From Pseudomonas abieticivorans (GTDB lineage Bacteria > Pseudomonadota > Gammaproteobacteria > Pseudomonadales > Pseudomonadaceae), in contig NZ_CP094975.1 in assembly GCF_023509015.1 (NCBI RefSeq), positions 751,501-815,500 of the forward strand: a DNA stretch of 64,000 nucleotides. Reading direction: 5' to 3'. Under the pieces are notes generated by a model. It was not told where the DNA came from, did not search any database, and saw only the letters and a program-made list of their open reading frames with translations. The position numbers and the translations under genes were made by a program. This document shows, one piece after another, positions 10,012 through 18,370 of this stretch (the first letter of the stretch is position 1; each line of letters begins with the position of its first letter).

Positions 10012-10647
10012 TTATGCGGGGCGCTTTTCGATCACTGCGTCGATCAACCCGTATTCACGCGCGGCTTCTGCGCTCATGAAGTTATCGCGGTTGGTGTCGC
10101 GCTCGATCTCTTCCAGGGTGTGCCCGCTATGCTTGGCCATCAGCGTGTTGAGACGCTCACGAATGAAGAGGATTTCCTTGGCATGGATTTCGATGTCCGA
10201 CGCCTGGCCCTGGAAACCGCCCAATGGCTGGTGAATCATCACGCGTGAGTTCGGCAGGCAGTAACGCTTGCCCTCAGCACCCGCGGTCAGCAGGAAAGCA
10301 CCCATGCTGCACGCCTGGCCGATACAGGTGGTCGATACGTTCGGCTTGATGAACTGCATGGTGTCGTAGATCGACATGCCAGCCGTTACCGAACCGCCCG
10401 GGGAGTTGATGTAGAGATGGATGTCCTTGTCCGGGTTTTCCGCTTCAAGGAACAGCAACTGCGCACAGATCAGGTTGGCCATGTAGTCCTCTACCGGACC
10501 TACCAGAAAGATCACTCGTTCCTTGAGAAGGCGCGAGTAGATGTCATAGGCGCGCTCGCCACGAGCAGATTGCTCGACAACCATCGGGACCAAGCCGCCA
10601 GCGGCCTGGATTTCAGAGTTCTGCTGAATATACGAATTACGGAACAT
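10012..10647 (-). CDS. clpP: ATP-dependent Clp protease proteolytic subunit ClpP
   Basis: Serine peptidase forming the two-ring chamber of ClpXP/ClpAP. The 211 residues include a short N-terminal propeptide region and the catalytic triad Ser114 (GQACSMGAF), His139 (VMIHQPLGG) and Asp188 (TNRDNF), matching E. coli positions plus three. The ATG at 10647 begins MFRNSYIQQ. It lies 92 bases downstream of tig, with a strong hairpin between them, and upstream of clpX, so it is probably cotranscribed with clpX. Confidence 0.98.
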   Translation of the reverse strand: MFRNSYIQQNSEIQAAGGLVPMVVEQSARGERAYDIYSRLLKERVIFLVGPVEDYMANLICAQLLFLEAENPDKDIHLYINSPGGSVTAGMSIYDTMQFIKPNVSTTCIGQACSMGAFLLTAGAEGKRYCLPNSRVMIHQPLGGFQGQASDIEIHAKEILFIRERLNTLMAKHSGHTLEEIERDTNRDNFMSAEAAREYGLIDAVIEKRPA

Positions 10648-10686
10648 GCTCTGCAGTTACTCCCAAATAGTCATGTCTTGAATACG

Positions 10687-10713
10687 CATAAGCCAGCGCG
10701 AGGCTGGCTTATG
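10687..10713 (-). other. Perfect hairpin between tig and clpP
   Basis: An 11-pair perfect stem CATAAGCCAGC/GCTGGCTTATG with a five-base loop lies in the tig-clpP gap. No T tract follows on the minus strand, so it is not a standard terminator. It could be a processing or stability hairpin setting different tig and clpP mRNA levels (inference). Confidence 0.75.
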
Positions 10714-10739
10714 GGTGTATTTTCAAACGAGTGGAGCGA

Positions 10740-12050
10740 TCAGTCGGCTTGTGCTGCTTCAGCCGGCTTGACTGCTTCTTCGTAAGAGACCGCTTTATCG
10801 GTCACCTTAGCCTTCTGCAGAACAGTATCCACAACTTGCTCTTCCAGCACAACCGAACGGACTTCGTTCAGCTGCTGGTCGTTTTTGTAGTACCAAGCCA
10901 CAACCTGCTCAGGTTCCTGGTAGGCCGAGGCCATTTCCTGGATCAGCTCGCGAACGCGGGCTTCGTCTGGCTTCAGGTCGTTGGACTTGACCACTTCGGC
11001 AACGATCAGGCCCAGCACGACGCGGCGCTTGGCTTGCTCTTCGAACAGCTCGGCCGGCAGTTGGTCAGGCTTGATGTTGCCACCAAACTGCTGAACCGCT
11101 TGAACGCGCAGGCGATCCACTTCGTTGGACAGAAGGGCTTTAGGCACTTCAATCGGGTTGGTGGCCAGCAGACCGTCCATGACCTGGTTCTTGATCTTGG
11201 ATTTGATCGCCTGGCGCAGTTCGCGGTCCATGTTCTTGCGAACTTCGGTGCGGAAGCCTTCCAGACCGGTTTCCTTGATGCCGAACTGAGCGAAGAAGGT
11301 TTCGTTCAGTTCTGGCAGCGCAGGCGCCGATACGCTGTTGACGGTCACGGTGAACTCGGCAACCTTGCCGGCCAGGTCCAGGTTCTGGTAATCAGCCGGG
11401 AAAGTCAGGCTCAGCACGCGCTCTTCACCGGCTTTTGCGCCGACCAGCCCGTCTTCGAAGCCCGGGATCATGCGGCCGGAACCCAGCACCAGTTGGGTGC
11501 CCTGGGCCGAACCACCGGCAAACACTTCGCCGTCGATCTTGCCGACGAAATCGATGTTCAGTTGGTCTTCGTTTTCAGCAGCACGCTCAACGGCCTCGAA
11601 ACGAATGTTCTGCTTGCGCAGGATTTCCAGCATGTTGTCCAGGTCAGCATCAGCCACTTCAGCGCTCAGGCGCTCAACGGCGATGTCTTCGAAACCTGCG
11701 ACGGCAAACTCCGGGAACACTTCGAAAGTAGCGACGTATTCCAGGTCCTTGCCTTTTTCGAACGTTTTAGGCTCGACGGCCGGCGCACCGGCCGGGTTCA
11801 GCTTCTGCTCGACAACGGCTTCGTAGAAAGTCGCCTGGATCAGGTCGCCCAGGGCTTCCTGACGAGCGGAATCTTCGTAACGCTGACGGATCACGCTCAT
11901 AGGCACTTTACCAGGACGGAAGCCTGGAACCTTAGCGCGACGGGCAGTCTGTTGCAGACGCTTGTTGACTTCGGTTTCGATGCGCTCGGCAGGCACGCCG
12001 ATGGTCATGCGGCGCTCGAGAGCGGAAGTGTTTTCAACAGAAACTTGCAT
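10740..12050 (-). CDS. tig: Trigger factor, ribosome-associated chaperone
   Basis: Binds beside the ribosomal exit tunnel and shields nascent chains; it also has a peptidyl-prolyl isomerase domain. The 436 residues have the expected three parts: an N-terminal ribosome-binding domain with the signature [16 protein letters not shown] at about 43-58, an FKBP-like PPIase domain at roughly 150-245, and the helical C-terminal chaperone domain. The ATG at 12050 has AGGAAAA directly upstream; six extra codons upstream in frame are not used by the family. First gene of the tig-clpP-clpX-lon-hupB-ppiD run. Confidence 0.97.
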   Translation of the reverse strand: MQVSVENTSALERRMTIGVPAERIETEVNKRLQQTARRAKVPGFRPGKVPMSVIRQRYEDSARQEALGDLIQATFYEAVVEQKLNPAGAPAVEPKTFEKGKDLEYVATFEVFPEFAVAGFEDIAVERLSAEVADADLDNMLEILRKQNIRFEAVERAAENEDQLNIDFVGKIDGEVFAGGSAQGTQLVLGSGRMIPGFEDGLVGAKAGEERVLSLTFPADYQNLDLAGKVAEFTVTVNSVSAPALPELNETFFAQFGIKETGLEGFRTEVRKNMDRELRQAIKSKIKNQVMDGLLATNPIEVPKALLSNEVDRLRVQAVQQFGGNIKPDQLPAELFEEQAKRRVVLGLIVAEVVKSNDLKPDEARVRELIQEMASAYQEPEQVVAWYYKNDQQLNEVRSVVLEEQVVDTVLQKAKVTDKAVSYEEAVKPAEAAQAD

Positions 12051-12441
12051 GGATTTTCCTCGTTGCACAGACGTTAGCCGGCCATTTCCGACCCCAGATC
12101 AAGGGCAAGCATTCTAGTGGGTCGAACACAAGAAGTCACCCTGTGCAAGCCAGCCAGGTGCAAGTGACGGCAATTGCGCGGCAAAAGCCCGGCGAAAAGC
12201 CCTGATTTCGGGCTGCAGGCCACGGAATTCGGCACATGTGGAAATACTTCCAACTGACCGACGGAGGTCCGGGCGTTGGCGTCAAAGGTCTTGAAACCCG
12301 GCTATTGAAGGCCAAGGCTGTATATAAGGAAAGAAAATCCCCGCCGCCAGGCTATTTTTTCGCGTGAGTGACGCAAGTCATTGTTACGCAAACAGTAATA
12401 CAACCTTTCACTTGCTTAGCTAGCTAGCGAACATTCCAGTT
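12051..12441. other. Intergenic region upstream of tig
   Basis: About 390 bases between the tig start and the small RNA promoter. It should hold the tig promoter on the minus strand, but I could not pick a convincing -35/-10 pair. No open frame resembles a known protein. Confidence 0.5.
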
Positions 12442-12450
12442 TGCTACTAT
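12442..12450 (+). promoter_or_regulatory. Extended -10 promoter upstream of the lpxO-linked small RNA
   Basis: TGCTACTAT fits an extended -10 element (TGnTAnnnT) and would start transcription near 12457, precisely at the base of the first hairpin of the predicted RNA. No good -35 element is seen, as allowed for extended -10 or sigmaS-type promoters. Confidence 0.45.
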
Positions 12451-12456
12451 CCCTTG

Positions 12457-12535
12457 TGTCGGGACAGTGACGTCCCAGACACCCTTATTGACCATCACCC
12501 CGCTTTTTCCCATCGCGGGGCTGGTCATTTTTTTT
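12457..12535 (+). ncRNA. Candidate ~80-nt small RNA (or attenuated leader) upstream of lpxO
   Basis: The segment folds into two hairpins. The first pairs GTGTCGGGAC with GTCCCAGACAC, with one bulged A, around a six-base loop (12457-12477). The second pairs TGACCA..CCCCGC with GCGGGG.TGGTCA (about 12489-12527) and is followed by eight T, a strong terminator. A promoter-like TGCTACTAT ends seven bases before the first hairpin. The terminator ends 83 bases before the lpxO ATG. It may be an independent small RNA, or a leader with attenuation control of lpxO. I do not recognise it as RsmY, RsmZ, PrrF or Crc-family RNAs. Confidence 0.55.
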
Positions 12536-12618
12536 GGCCGTTTTACGGCATCGCCAGGGCTGGCCCCTTCACGCATCAATCTGAAATACTTTTATCACTG
12601 CCATTTTTACCGATCACT

Positions 12619-13518
12619 ATGAAAGCCATTATCGTCGCCGCCTTCATTTGCTGTGTCGCGTTCATCCACCGGCGCGGCCGCGTACGCCACAAGTTGACTC
12701 GCCAACTGAGCGATCACTCCACCTTCCTGGCACCCGTCAACACTTTCCTCTACCTGTCCTCCCGCCTGCCCAACCAGCCCTACCTGCGCACCGAGGCATT
12801 CCCAGAACTTGCGCCCCTGCAGGCGCATTGGCAGGAGATTCGCGAAGAAGCCCGGGCCCTGCTACGTCAAGGCGCGATCAAGCGCTCGGATGACTACAAC
12901 GACGTGGGCTTCAATTCGTTCTTCAAAAGTGGCTGGAAGCGCTTCTACCTCAAGTGGTACGGCGACCATCACCCCTCGGCCACGAAGCTGTGCCCACGCA
13001 CCACTGAGTTGCTGGCGCAGATCGGTTCGGTGAAAGCGGCGATGTTCGCCGAGCTGCCGCCAGGCTCCAGGCTGGTGCGCCACCGCGACCCCTATGCCGG
13101 CTCGTACCGCTACCACCTGGGCCTGGACACCCCCAACGATCCCGGCTGCTACCTCAACGTGGACGGCGAGCCCTACCATTGGCGCGACGGCGAAGCGGTG
13201 ATGTTCGACGAGACCTATATCCACTATGCCGAAAACACCACCGATCAGAACCGTATCATCCTGTTCTGCGACATCGAACGCCCACTCAAGTACCGCTGGG
13301 CCAGCCGCTTCAACCAATGGTTCAGCAGCAAGGTGATGGCCGCCGCGGCAGCGCCCAATTCCGAGGAAGACGCCACCGGCGGGCTGAACAAGGCCTTCGG
13401 CAAGCTGTACAAGATTCGCCTGCGCGGCAAGACCCTGAAAAAGACCCACCGCACGCGCTACTACCTGGAGCAATGGGCACTGGTGGCCTTGGTGGTGGTG
13501 ATTTTCATCTGGATTTAG
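12619..13518 (+). CDS. lpxO: Lipid A 2-hydroxylase LpxO (Fe(II)/2-oxoglutarate dioxygenase)
   Basis: Adds a hydroxyl group at the 2-position of a secondary acyl chain of lipid A, at the inner membrane. The 299-residue protein begins with a membrane segment (AIIVAAFICCVAF, about 3-15), has the aspartyl-hydroxylase-like dioxygenase fold with iron ligands His155 and Asp157 (HRDPY), His202 (YIHYAEN) and a likely 2-oxoglutarate-binding Arg212, and ends in a second membrane segment (LVALVVVIFIWI). The ATG at 12619 has a weak ribosome site; a longer frame from 12454 would cross the terminator of the small RNA and is rejected. Family assignment is firm; which acyl chain is used cannot be told. Confidence 0.9.
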   Translation: MKAIIVAAFICCVAFIHRRGRVRHKLTRQLSDHSTFLAPVNTFLYLSSRLPNQPYLRTEAFPELAPLQAHWQEIREEARALLRQGAIKRSDDYNDVGFNSFFKSGWKRFYLKWYGDHHPSATKLCPRTTELLAQIGSVKAAMFAELPPGSRLVRHRDPYAGSYRYHLGLDTPNDPGCYLNVDGEPYHWRDGEAVMFDETYIHYAENTTDQNRIILFCDIERPLKYRWASRFNQWFSSKVMAAAAAPNSEEDATGGLNKAFGKLYKIRLRGKTLKKTHRTRYYLEQWALVALVVVIFIWI

Positions 13519-13566
13519 CGCTACCCTGAGGGCATTGACTGCCAATGCCCGAGGAACTGCACTTTA

Positions 13567-13914
13567 ATGCCCAAGCACCTGGAAACTTCCGAGCCAGACC
13601 CACGCCACCAACAGGCGCTGGACCTCTTTCTCAGTGAACGCCCTGAACTGCGCGAAACACTCGACCATCTGAACCCCCTGGCTGCCCAGGCCGCCGGCAT
13701 GACCGCCAAACAATACCGCGACGAACGCCTGCACGAAGCCTTTGAGCAGGAGGCCGAAGCGCGGGGGTTTTTCGCCTGGGAGTTGACCCTGCAATTGACC
13801 AGCGCCACGCCCGCCGATTTCCAGGCCCAGCGGCTTGAGGTGCACAAGGAAGTGGCGCAGATGGCAGGGCTGAGTTGGGGGGAGTATTGCGATCTCTATG
13901 GCATTGAGGACTGA
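13567..13914 (+). CDS. Small conserved Pseudomonas protein of unknown function
   Basis: A 115-residue soluble, acidic, helix-rich protein starting at an ATG with GAGGAA about 10 bases upstream. Its features include the stretches LNPLAAQAAGMTAKQYRDERLHE and MAGLSWGEYC. I believe it belongs to a Pseudomonas family catalogued as a domain of unknown function (possibly DUF6388), but that name is from memory and should be checked. No signal peptide, membrane segment or catalytic motif is visible. It follows lpxO after 48 bases and could be cotranscribed. Confidence 0.75.
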   Translation: MPKHLETSEPDPRHQQALDLFLSERPELRETLDHLNPLAAQAAGMTAKQYRDERLHEAFEQEAEARGFFAWELTLQLTSATPADFQAQRLEVHKEVAQMAGLSWGEYCDLYGIED

Positions 13915-14063
13915 AGCCATGCCCGCCCATTCGCTCTTTGCAACAGAGAAGCGACGGGGCTATCGCAGGCCAGATTTGCGGCGATGATAGACGCTTAGCG
14001 GTAGCAAGGGCAGCGCCTGGGCCCACCCACAATACGCTCACCACACCCTTGAACCACAGGCAC

Positions 14064-14091
14064 AAAAAAAGCCGCACGAGGCGGCTTTTTT
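14064..14091 (-). terminator. Terminator of the tRNA operon
   Basis: Stem GCCGC/GCGGC with a five-base loop, flanked by seven A on the plus-strand left and six T on the right. On the minus strand it lies just downstream of the last tRNA-His and ends in a T tract. Confidence 0.88.
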
Positions 14092-14105
14092 CGATGCTGC
14101 AAATA

Positions 14106-14182
14106 TGGGGTGGACGATGGGGATCGAACCCACGACAACAGGAGTCACAATCCTGTGCTCTACCAACTGAGCTACGCCCACC
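14106..14182 (-). tRNA. tRNA-His (GTG), distal copy
   Basis: 77 bases including the encoded CCA end and the extra 5' G typical of tRNA-His, which pairs with C73. The anticodon loop reads TTGTGAC with anticodon GTG, and the acceptor stem GTGGGCG/CGTCCAC forms with one G-T pair. It is identical in sequence to the copy at 14403-14479. Confidence 0.97.
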
Positions 14183-14200
14183 ATAGTGCGATGTTGCGAT

Positions 14201-14225
14201 AAAAAAAGCCGCGCTGGGCGGCCTC
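14201..14225 (-). terminator. Hairpin between tRNA-Leu and distal tRNA-His
   Basis: GCCGC/GCGGC stem with a five-base loop followed on the minus strand by seven T. It looks like a terminator inside the tRNA operon; it could instead be a processing signal or reflect insertion of one tRNA-terminator unit. Confidence 0.7.
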
Positions 14226-14261
14226 TTTTCCTGCTCAAGCCCGAGGCTTGAACGTATTACC

Positions 14262-14346
14262 TGGTGCGGACGGAGAGACTCGAACTCTCACACCTTTCGG
14301 CGCTGGAACCTAAATCCAGTGTGTCTACCAATTCCACCACATCCGC
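14262..14346 (-). tRNA. tRNA-Leu (TAG)
   Basis: 85 bases with encoded CCA, a long variable arm (class II) and anticodon TAG within CTGGATTTAGGTTCCAG. The acceptor stem GCGGATG/CGTCCGC forms with one T-G pair. Confidence 0.97.
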
Positions 14347-14352
14347 GTGCAG

Positions 14353-14391
14353 CTTTTAAAACAAAGGCGCCAGATTGTTCATCAGGCGCCT
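14353..14391 (-). terminator. Hairpin between proximal tRNA-His and tRNA-Leu
   Basis: AGGCGCC/GGCGCCT stem with a 13-base loop; on the minus strand it is followed by TTTGTTTT. Weak terminator or processing hairpin. Confidence 0.5.
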
Positions 14392-14402
14392 CGGTCGAAA
14401 TA

Positions 14403-14479
14403 TGGGGTGGACGATGGGGATCGAACCCACGACAACAGGAGTCACAATCCTGTGCTCTACCAACTGAGCTACGCCCACC
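14403..14479 (-). tRNA. tRNA-His (GTG), proximal copy
   Basis: Identical over 77 bases to the copy at 14106-14182, including encoded CCA and the extra 5' G. The identity extends a few bases on both sides, indicating a local duplication flanking tRNA-Leu. Confidence 0.97.
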
Positions 14480-14521
14480 ATATTGCGCTTGTTGCTTTAC
14501 TTGTGCCGCAGCTGCCTGAAA

Positions 14522-14598
14522 TGGCGCACCCGGCAGGACTCGAACCTGCGACCATCCGCTTAGAAGGCGGATGCTCTATCCAGCTGAGCTACGGGCGC
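14522..14598 (-). tRNA. tRNA-Arg (TCT)
   Basis: 77 bases with encoded CCA. The anticodon stem-loop CCGCCTTCTAAGCGG carries TCT; the acceptor stem GCGCCCG/CGGGTGC forms with one G-T pair. It is first in the operon, nearest the promoter. Confidence 0.97.
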
Positions 14599-14718
14599 TT
14601 ATATAATCTGCATTCGGTGACGATTACAAATTTCAAGCTTGGGTCACGCCGAGTTAATCTCTAACTCTGCCTGACTTTCTTAACCAGTGCTAGGCTCTGC
14701 CCGACAAGTGCGACGAAT

Positions 14719-14745
14719 GTTATAGACGGCCGGTAAAGTCGTCAA
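14719..14745 (-). promoter_or_regulatory. Promoter of the tRNA-Arg/His/Leu/His operon
   Basis: On the minus strand TTGACG (14740-14745) and TATAAC (14719-14724) are 15 bases apart, followed by a GC-containing discriminator. The spacing is short, so the assignment is moderate. Confidence 0.5.
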
Positions 14746-14807
14746 CACCTTTCTCCAAAAAACTCATTTTATTTAAGGGGTTAGCACAATTGCCGGACCA
14801 AGCGCCT

Positions 14808-14835
14808 TTGCCCTCGGGCTGGGGCATGCGAGAAT
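14808..14835 (+). promoter_or_regulatory. Candidate folD promoter
   Basis: TTGCCC (14808-14813) and GAGAAT (14830-14835) with a 16-base spacer, about 40 bases before the folD start. Weak match. Confidence 0.35.
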
Positions 14836-14876
14836 GCGCGCACATTTTCTTCCTTCTCGATGGTTAATCACGCGTC

Positions 14877-15731
14877 ATGACTGCACAACTTATCGACGGC
14901 AAGGCGATCGCCGCCAACCTGCGCCAGCAGATCGCCCAACGTGTCGCCGAGCGCCACCAGCAAGGCCTGCGTACTCCTGGCCTGGCGGTGATCCTGGTGG
15001 GCAGCGATCCTGCCTCCCAGGTCTATGTCTCGCACAAGCGCAAAGACTGTGAAGAAGTGGGCTTTCTGTCCCAGGCCTACGATCTGCCCGCCGACACCAC
15101 CCAGCAAGCCCTTACCGACCTGATCGATCGCCTGAACGACGATGCGAACATCGACGGCATCCTGCTGCAACTGCCTTTGCCCGAGCATCTGGACGCCTCC
15201 AAATTGCTGGAACGCATCCGCCCGGACAAGGACGTGGACGGTTTCCACCCCTACAACGTCGGCCGCCTGGCCCAGCGCATCCCGCTGCTGCGCCCGTGCA
15301 CCCCGAAGGGCATCATGACCCTGCTGGAAAGCACCGGCCAGGATTTGTACGGCATGAACGCGGTGGTCGTGGGTGCTTCCAATATCGTCGGTCGGCCGAT
15401 GGCCATGGAGCTGCTACTGGCTGGCTGCACCGTGACCGTCACCCACCGCTTTACCAAGGACCTGGCTGGCCACGTCGGCCGCGCCGACCTGGTAGTGGTT
15501 GCCGCGGGCAAGCCTGGTTTGGTCAAGGGTGAGTGGATCAAGGAAGGCGCCATCGTCATTGACGTGGGCATCAACCGCCAGGCCGACGGCAAGCTGGTGG
15601 GCGATGTGATCTACGAAACCGCCCTGCCCCGCGCCGGCTGGATCACCCCGGTGCCAGGCGGCGTGGGCCCGATGACCCGTGCGTGCCTGCTGGAAAACAC
15701 CTTGTACGCAGCCGAAAGCCTGCACGCCTAG
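14877..15731 (+). CDS. folD: Methylenetetrahydrofolate dehydrogenase / cyclohydrolase
   Basis: Bifunctional cytoplasmic enzyme that interconverts 5,10-methylene-, methenyl- and 10-formyl-tetrahydrofolate with NADP. The 284 residues match the family length. Seen are the catalytic Lys within [14 protein letters not shown] at about 50-63, the loop QLPLPEHLD at about 100-108, the signature [15 protein letters not shown] at about 121-135, the nucleotide-binding stretch [13 protein letters not shown] and the C-terminal [12 protein letters not shown]. The start ATG at 14877 immediately precedes the typical [12 protein letters not shown]. It lies divergent from the tRNA operon and is followed by a REPIN array rather than an obvious terminator. 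Confidence 0.97.
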   Translation: MTAQLIDGKAIAANLRQQIAQRVAERHQQGLRTPGLAVILVGSDPASQVYVSHKRKDCEEVGFLSQAYDLPADTTQQALTDLIDRLNDDANIDGILLQLPLPEHLDASKLLERIRPDKDVDGFHPYNVGRLAQRIPLLRPCTPKGIMTLLESTGQDLYGMNAVVVGASNIVGRPMAMELLLAGCTVTVTHRFTKDLAGHVGRADLVVVAAGKPGLVKGEWIKEGAIVIDVGINRQADGKLVGDVIYETALPRAGWITPVPGGVGPMTRACLLENTLYAAESLHA

Positions 15732-15750
15732 GCGCGGCGCCCGGGTACCC

Positions 15751-16338
15751 GTAGGAGCGGATTTATCCGCGAAAGCCGCACCGCGGTATGCCTGATTCAA
15801 CGCGTTGGGCTTTTCGCGGATAAATCCGCTCCTACAAAGGCTCGGGTGTTTCTGTAGGAGCGGATTCATCCGCGAAAGCCGCACCGCGGTATGCCTGATT
15901 CAACGCGTTGGGCTTTTCGCGGATAAATCCGCTCCTACAAGGACTCGGGTGTTTCTGTAGGAGCGGATTCATCCGCGAAAGCCGCACTGCGGTATGCCTG
16001 ATTCAACGCGCTGGGCTTTTCGCGGATACAAGGGATCGGGTGTTTCTGTAGGAGCGGATTCATCCGCGAAAGCCGCACCGCGGTATGCCTGATTCAACGC
16101 GTTGGGCCTTTCGCGGATAAATCCGCGCCTACAAGGGCTCGGGTGTTTCTGTAGGAACGGATTCATCCGCGAAAGCCGCACCGCGGTATGCCTGATTCAA
16201 CGCGTTGGGCTTTTCGCGGATAAATCCGCTCCTACAAGGGCTCGGGTGTTTCTGTAGGAGCGGATTCATCCGCGAAAGCCGCACCGCGGTATGCCTGATT
16301 CAACGCGTTGGGCTTTTCGCGGATAAATCCGCGCCTAC
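15751..16338. repeat. Six-unit tandem REPIN array, 103-bp period
   Basis: Six 85-bp REPINs start at 15751, 15854, 15957, 16048, 16151 and 16254, separated by an 18-bp linker like AAAGGCTCGGGTGTTTCT. Each has inverted arms GTAGGAGCGGATTcATCCGCG and CGCGGATAAATCCGCTCCTAC around a nearly constant core containing GCCGCACCGCGGTATGCC. The period is exactly 103 bp except between units 3 and 4, where about 12 bp of the right arm are lost. Small differences (ATTTATCC in the first unit, ATTCATCC in the others; GTAGGAACGG in unit 5) distinguish copies. Such elements are known to be moved by RAYT transposases acting elsewhere in the genome. Confidence 0.95.
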
Positions 16339-16354
16339 AAAGGCTCGGGTGTTT

Positions 16355-16555
16355 CGCGCATCCGCCCAAGACTTGAGCAACTCGTTGTAGCTGACCGTCT
16401 CACTGCCTTGTGAGGACACCGGGCCCGATTCAGAGAAGGTCATGCCTGCCGCTTCCAGTGGCGCGTAGGCTTTGAGCCTGTCCACGTATTTCTGCGTGGC
16501 AAACACTGCCGCCGGGCCCTTGGCTACGAAAAGGGCGCATTCACTGGCACCCATC
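16355..16555 (-). pseudogene. Remnant of an unrecognised coding sequence
   Basis: On the minus strand about 65 codons read like the C-terminal part of a protein ([48 protein letters not shown]) before running into the REPIN array. There is no start and the upstream side joins an activator remnant in the opposite direction. I cannot assign a family. It may be a deletion relic; it may also be chance coding. Confidence 0.35.
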
Positions 16556-16560
16556 ACAAA

Positions 16561-16967
16561 GGCAGCCCTGGGCTGATCCGCAAAGCCGACAAGGGCATCC
16601 TGTTTCTGGACGAGATCGGCGACATGCCGCTGCCTACCCAGGCCCGCCTGCTGCGGGTATTGCAAGAGCGCTGCATCCATCCATTGGGCGCGGGCAACCG
16701 CTCAGCCCTGCGGTGCAAGACCTGCTGCTGCGCCACCCTTGGCCGGGCAACGTGCGGCAGATGCACAGCGTGATCCAGGTGGCCCTGGCGCTGTGTGATG
16801 GCGACCAATTGGAGGTCGGCGATTTGCCGCAGGAGTTCCTGGAGGGCCTGGCCGTGGACATGGGCGAGTTGTTGCAAGCCACCGACGGCAATATCTCGCA
16901 ATTGGCAAAGCGGCTCGGGGTGAGCCGCAATACCGTGTACAAGCGCTTGCGCGAAGGCGGCCTGTAA
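16561..16967 (+). pseudogene. Remnant of a sigma54-dependent transcriptional activator
   Basis: Two fragments of an AAA+ enhancer-binding protein (AcoR-like) remain. The first (about 16561-16700) reads [20 protein letters not shown] and [14 protein letters not shown], covering Walker B. The second (16707-16967), in another frame, reads [18 protein letters not shown] from the end of the AAA+ domain and ends with a Fis-type helix-turn-helix (LAKRLGVSRNTVYKRLREGGL). The frame changes by two bases and the central ~100 residues, with the sensor region, are missing, as are the N-terminal domain, Walker A and GAFTGA loop. It is therefore a deleted, non-functional gene. The last 84 codons could be read from a GTG at 16713 but lack context for expression. 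Confidence 0.85.
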
Positions 16968-16978
16968 TCGCTGGCTGA

Positions 16979-18361
16979 TCAGTCAGCCAAACGCCAGGTG
17001 GTGGTGCCCTTGCTGTCTTCCAACACCACGCCCATCGCCGTCAACTGGTCGCGAATGCGATCCGACTCGGCCCAGTCCTTGTGGGTGCGCGCAGCCAGAC
17101 GCGCCTCGATCAAAGCCTCGACCTGCGCCGCGTCGATACGACCATCGGCACCGGCACGCAGGAAGTCGTCGGCATCCAGTTGCAGCACCCCCAAAAGGCC
17201 CGCCAACTCGCGCAAACGAGCAGCCAAACCAGCGGCAGCCGCAGGATCGCTTTCACGCAGGCGATTGATCTCGCGCACCAGGTCAAACAGCACGGCGCAA
17301 GCTTCTGGCGTGCCGATGTCGTCGTTCATGGCTGCGGTAAACCGCTGCACATAGTCTTCGCCACCGGCCGGCGCCACCGCAGGCAGGCCCCTGAGCGCAT
17401 GGTAGAAGCGCTCCAGGGCACCCTTGGACTCGCGCAGGCTGTCTTCGGAGTAGTTGATGGAGCTGCGATAGTGGCTGGCCACCAGCAGGTAGCGCACCAC
17501 CTCCGGGTGATACTTGGCCAGCACGTCGCGAATGGTGAAGAAGTTGTTCAAGGACTTGGACATCTTCTCGCCATTGATGCGGATCATGCCGCAGTGCATC
17601 CAGGCGTTGGCGTAAGGCTTGCCGGTGGCCGCCTCGCTCTGGGCGATCTCGTTCTCGTGGTGCGGGAACTCCAGGTCGTTGCCGCCGCCATGGATGTCGA
17701 AGGTCTCGCCCAGGCAGCAGGTGGACATCACCGAGCACTCGATGTGCCAGCCTGGCCGGCCGGCGCCCCACGGCGACTGCCAGCTCGGCTCGCCCGGCTT
17801 CACGCCTTTCCACAGCACGAAGTCCAGGGGGTCTTGCTTGGATTCGTCCACCTCGATACGCGCGCCAATGCGCAGGTCTTCGATCTTCTTGCGCGACAGC
17901 TTGCCGTAGCCGACGAACTTGCCGACACGGTAATACACGTCGCCATTGCCCGGCGCGTAGGCGTAGCCCTTGTCGATCAAGGTCTGGATCATGGCCAGCA
18001 TGCCCGGGATATGATCAGTGGCACGCGGCTCCTGGTCTGGCTTGAGGATGTTCAGGCGTGCCTCATCCTCGTGCATCGCCTCGATCATGCGGGCGGTCAA
18101 GGCGTCGAAGCTTTCGCCGTTTTCCCGCGCGCGGTTGATGATCTTGTCGTCGATGTCGGTGATGTTGCGCACATAGGTCAGGTCATAGCCGCTATAGCGC
18201 AGCCAGCGAGTCACCAGGTCGAAGGCGACCATGCTGCGCCCGTGGCCCAGGTGGCAGAAGTCGTACACGGTCATGCCGCACACGTACATCTTGACCTTGT
18301 TGCCATCCAGCGGTTTGAAGACCTCTTTGCTCTTGGTGAGCGTGTTGTAAATATTCAGCAC
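16979..18361 (-). CDS. cysS: Cysteinyl-tRNA synthetase
   Basis: Class I synthetase that charges tRNA-Cys. The 460 residues carry the HIGH-type motif HLGH at 37-40, KMSKS at 266-270, and the zinc ligands Cys28, Cys209, His234 and Glu238, the same set as in E. coli. The start is a GTG at 18361 with AAGGA seven bases upstream; the stop of glnS is only nine bases before it, so glnS and cysS are one operon. The C-terminal anticodon-binding region is intact ([17 protein letters not shown]). It ends 11 bases from the activator remnant on the other strand. Confidence 0.97.
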   Translation of the reverse strand: MLNIYNTLTKSKEVFKPLDGNKVKMYVCGMTVYDFCHLGHGRSMVAFDLVTRWLRYSGYDLTYVRNITDIDDKIINRARENGESFDALTARMIEAMHEDEARLNILKPDQEPRATDHIPGMLAMIQTLIDKGYAYAPGNGDVYYRVGKFVGYGKLSRKKIEDLRIGARIEVDESKQDPLDFVLWKGVKPGEPSWQSPWGAGRPGWHIECSVMSTCCLGETFDIHGGGNDLEFPHHENEIAQSEAATGKPYANAWMHCGMIRINGEKMSKSLNNFFTIRDVLAKYHPEVVRYLLVASHYRSSINYSEDSLRESKGALERFYHALRGLPAVAPAGGEDYVQRFTAAMNDDIGTPEACAVLFDLVREINRLRESDPAAAAGLAARLRELAGLLGVLQLDADDFLRAGADGRIDAAQVEALIEARLAARTHKDWAESDRIRDQLTAMGVVLEDSKGTTTWRLAD

Positions 18362-18370
18362 GACGATTCC

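Noticed and set aside
12454..12618. Upstream extension of lpxO by 55 codons
   Set aside because: It reads across a strong terminator hairpin and lacks similarity to LpxO N-termini, while the ATG at 12619 gives the usual membrane anchor.
15751..16338. Possible CRISPR array because of regular repeats
   Set aside because: The repeated part is an 85-bp palindromic REPIN and the intervening 18 bp are constant, the opposite of a CRISPR array; no cas genes nearby.
15969..16390. Short open frames within the REPIN array
   Set aside because: They translate repeat arms (RSGFIRE, AFADKSAPT patterns) and recur at every REP element, so they are not genes.
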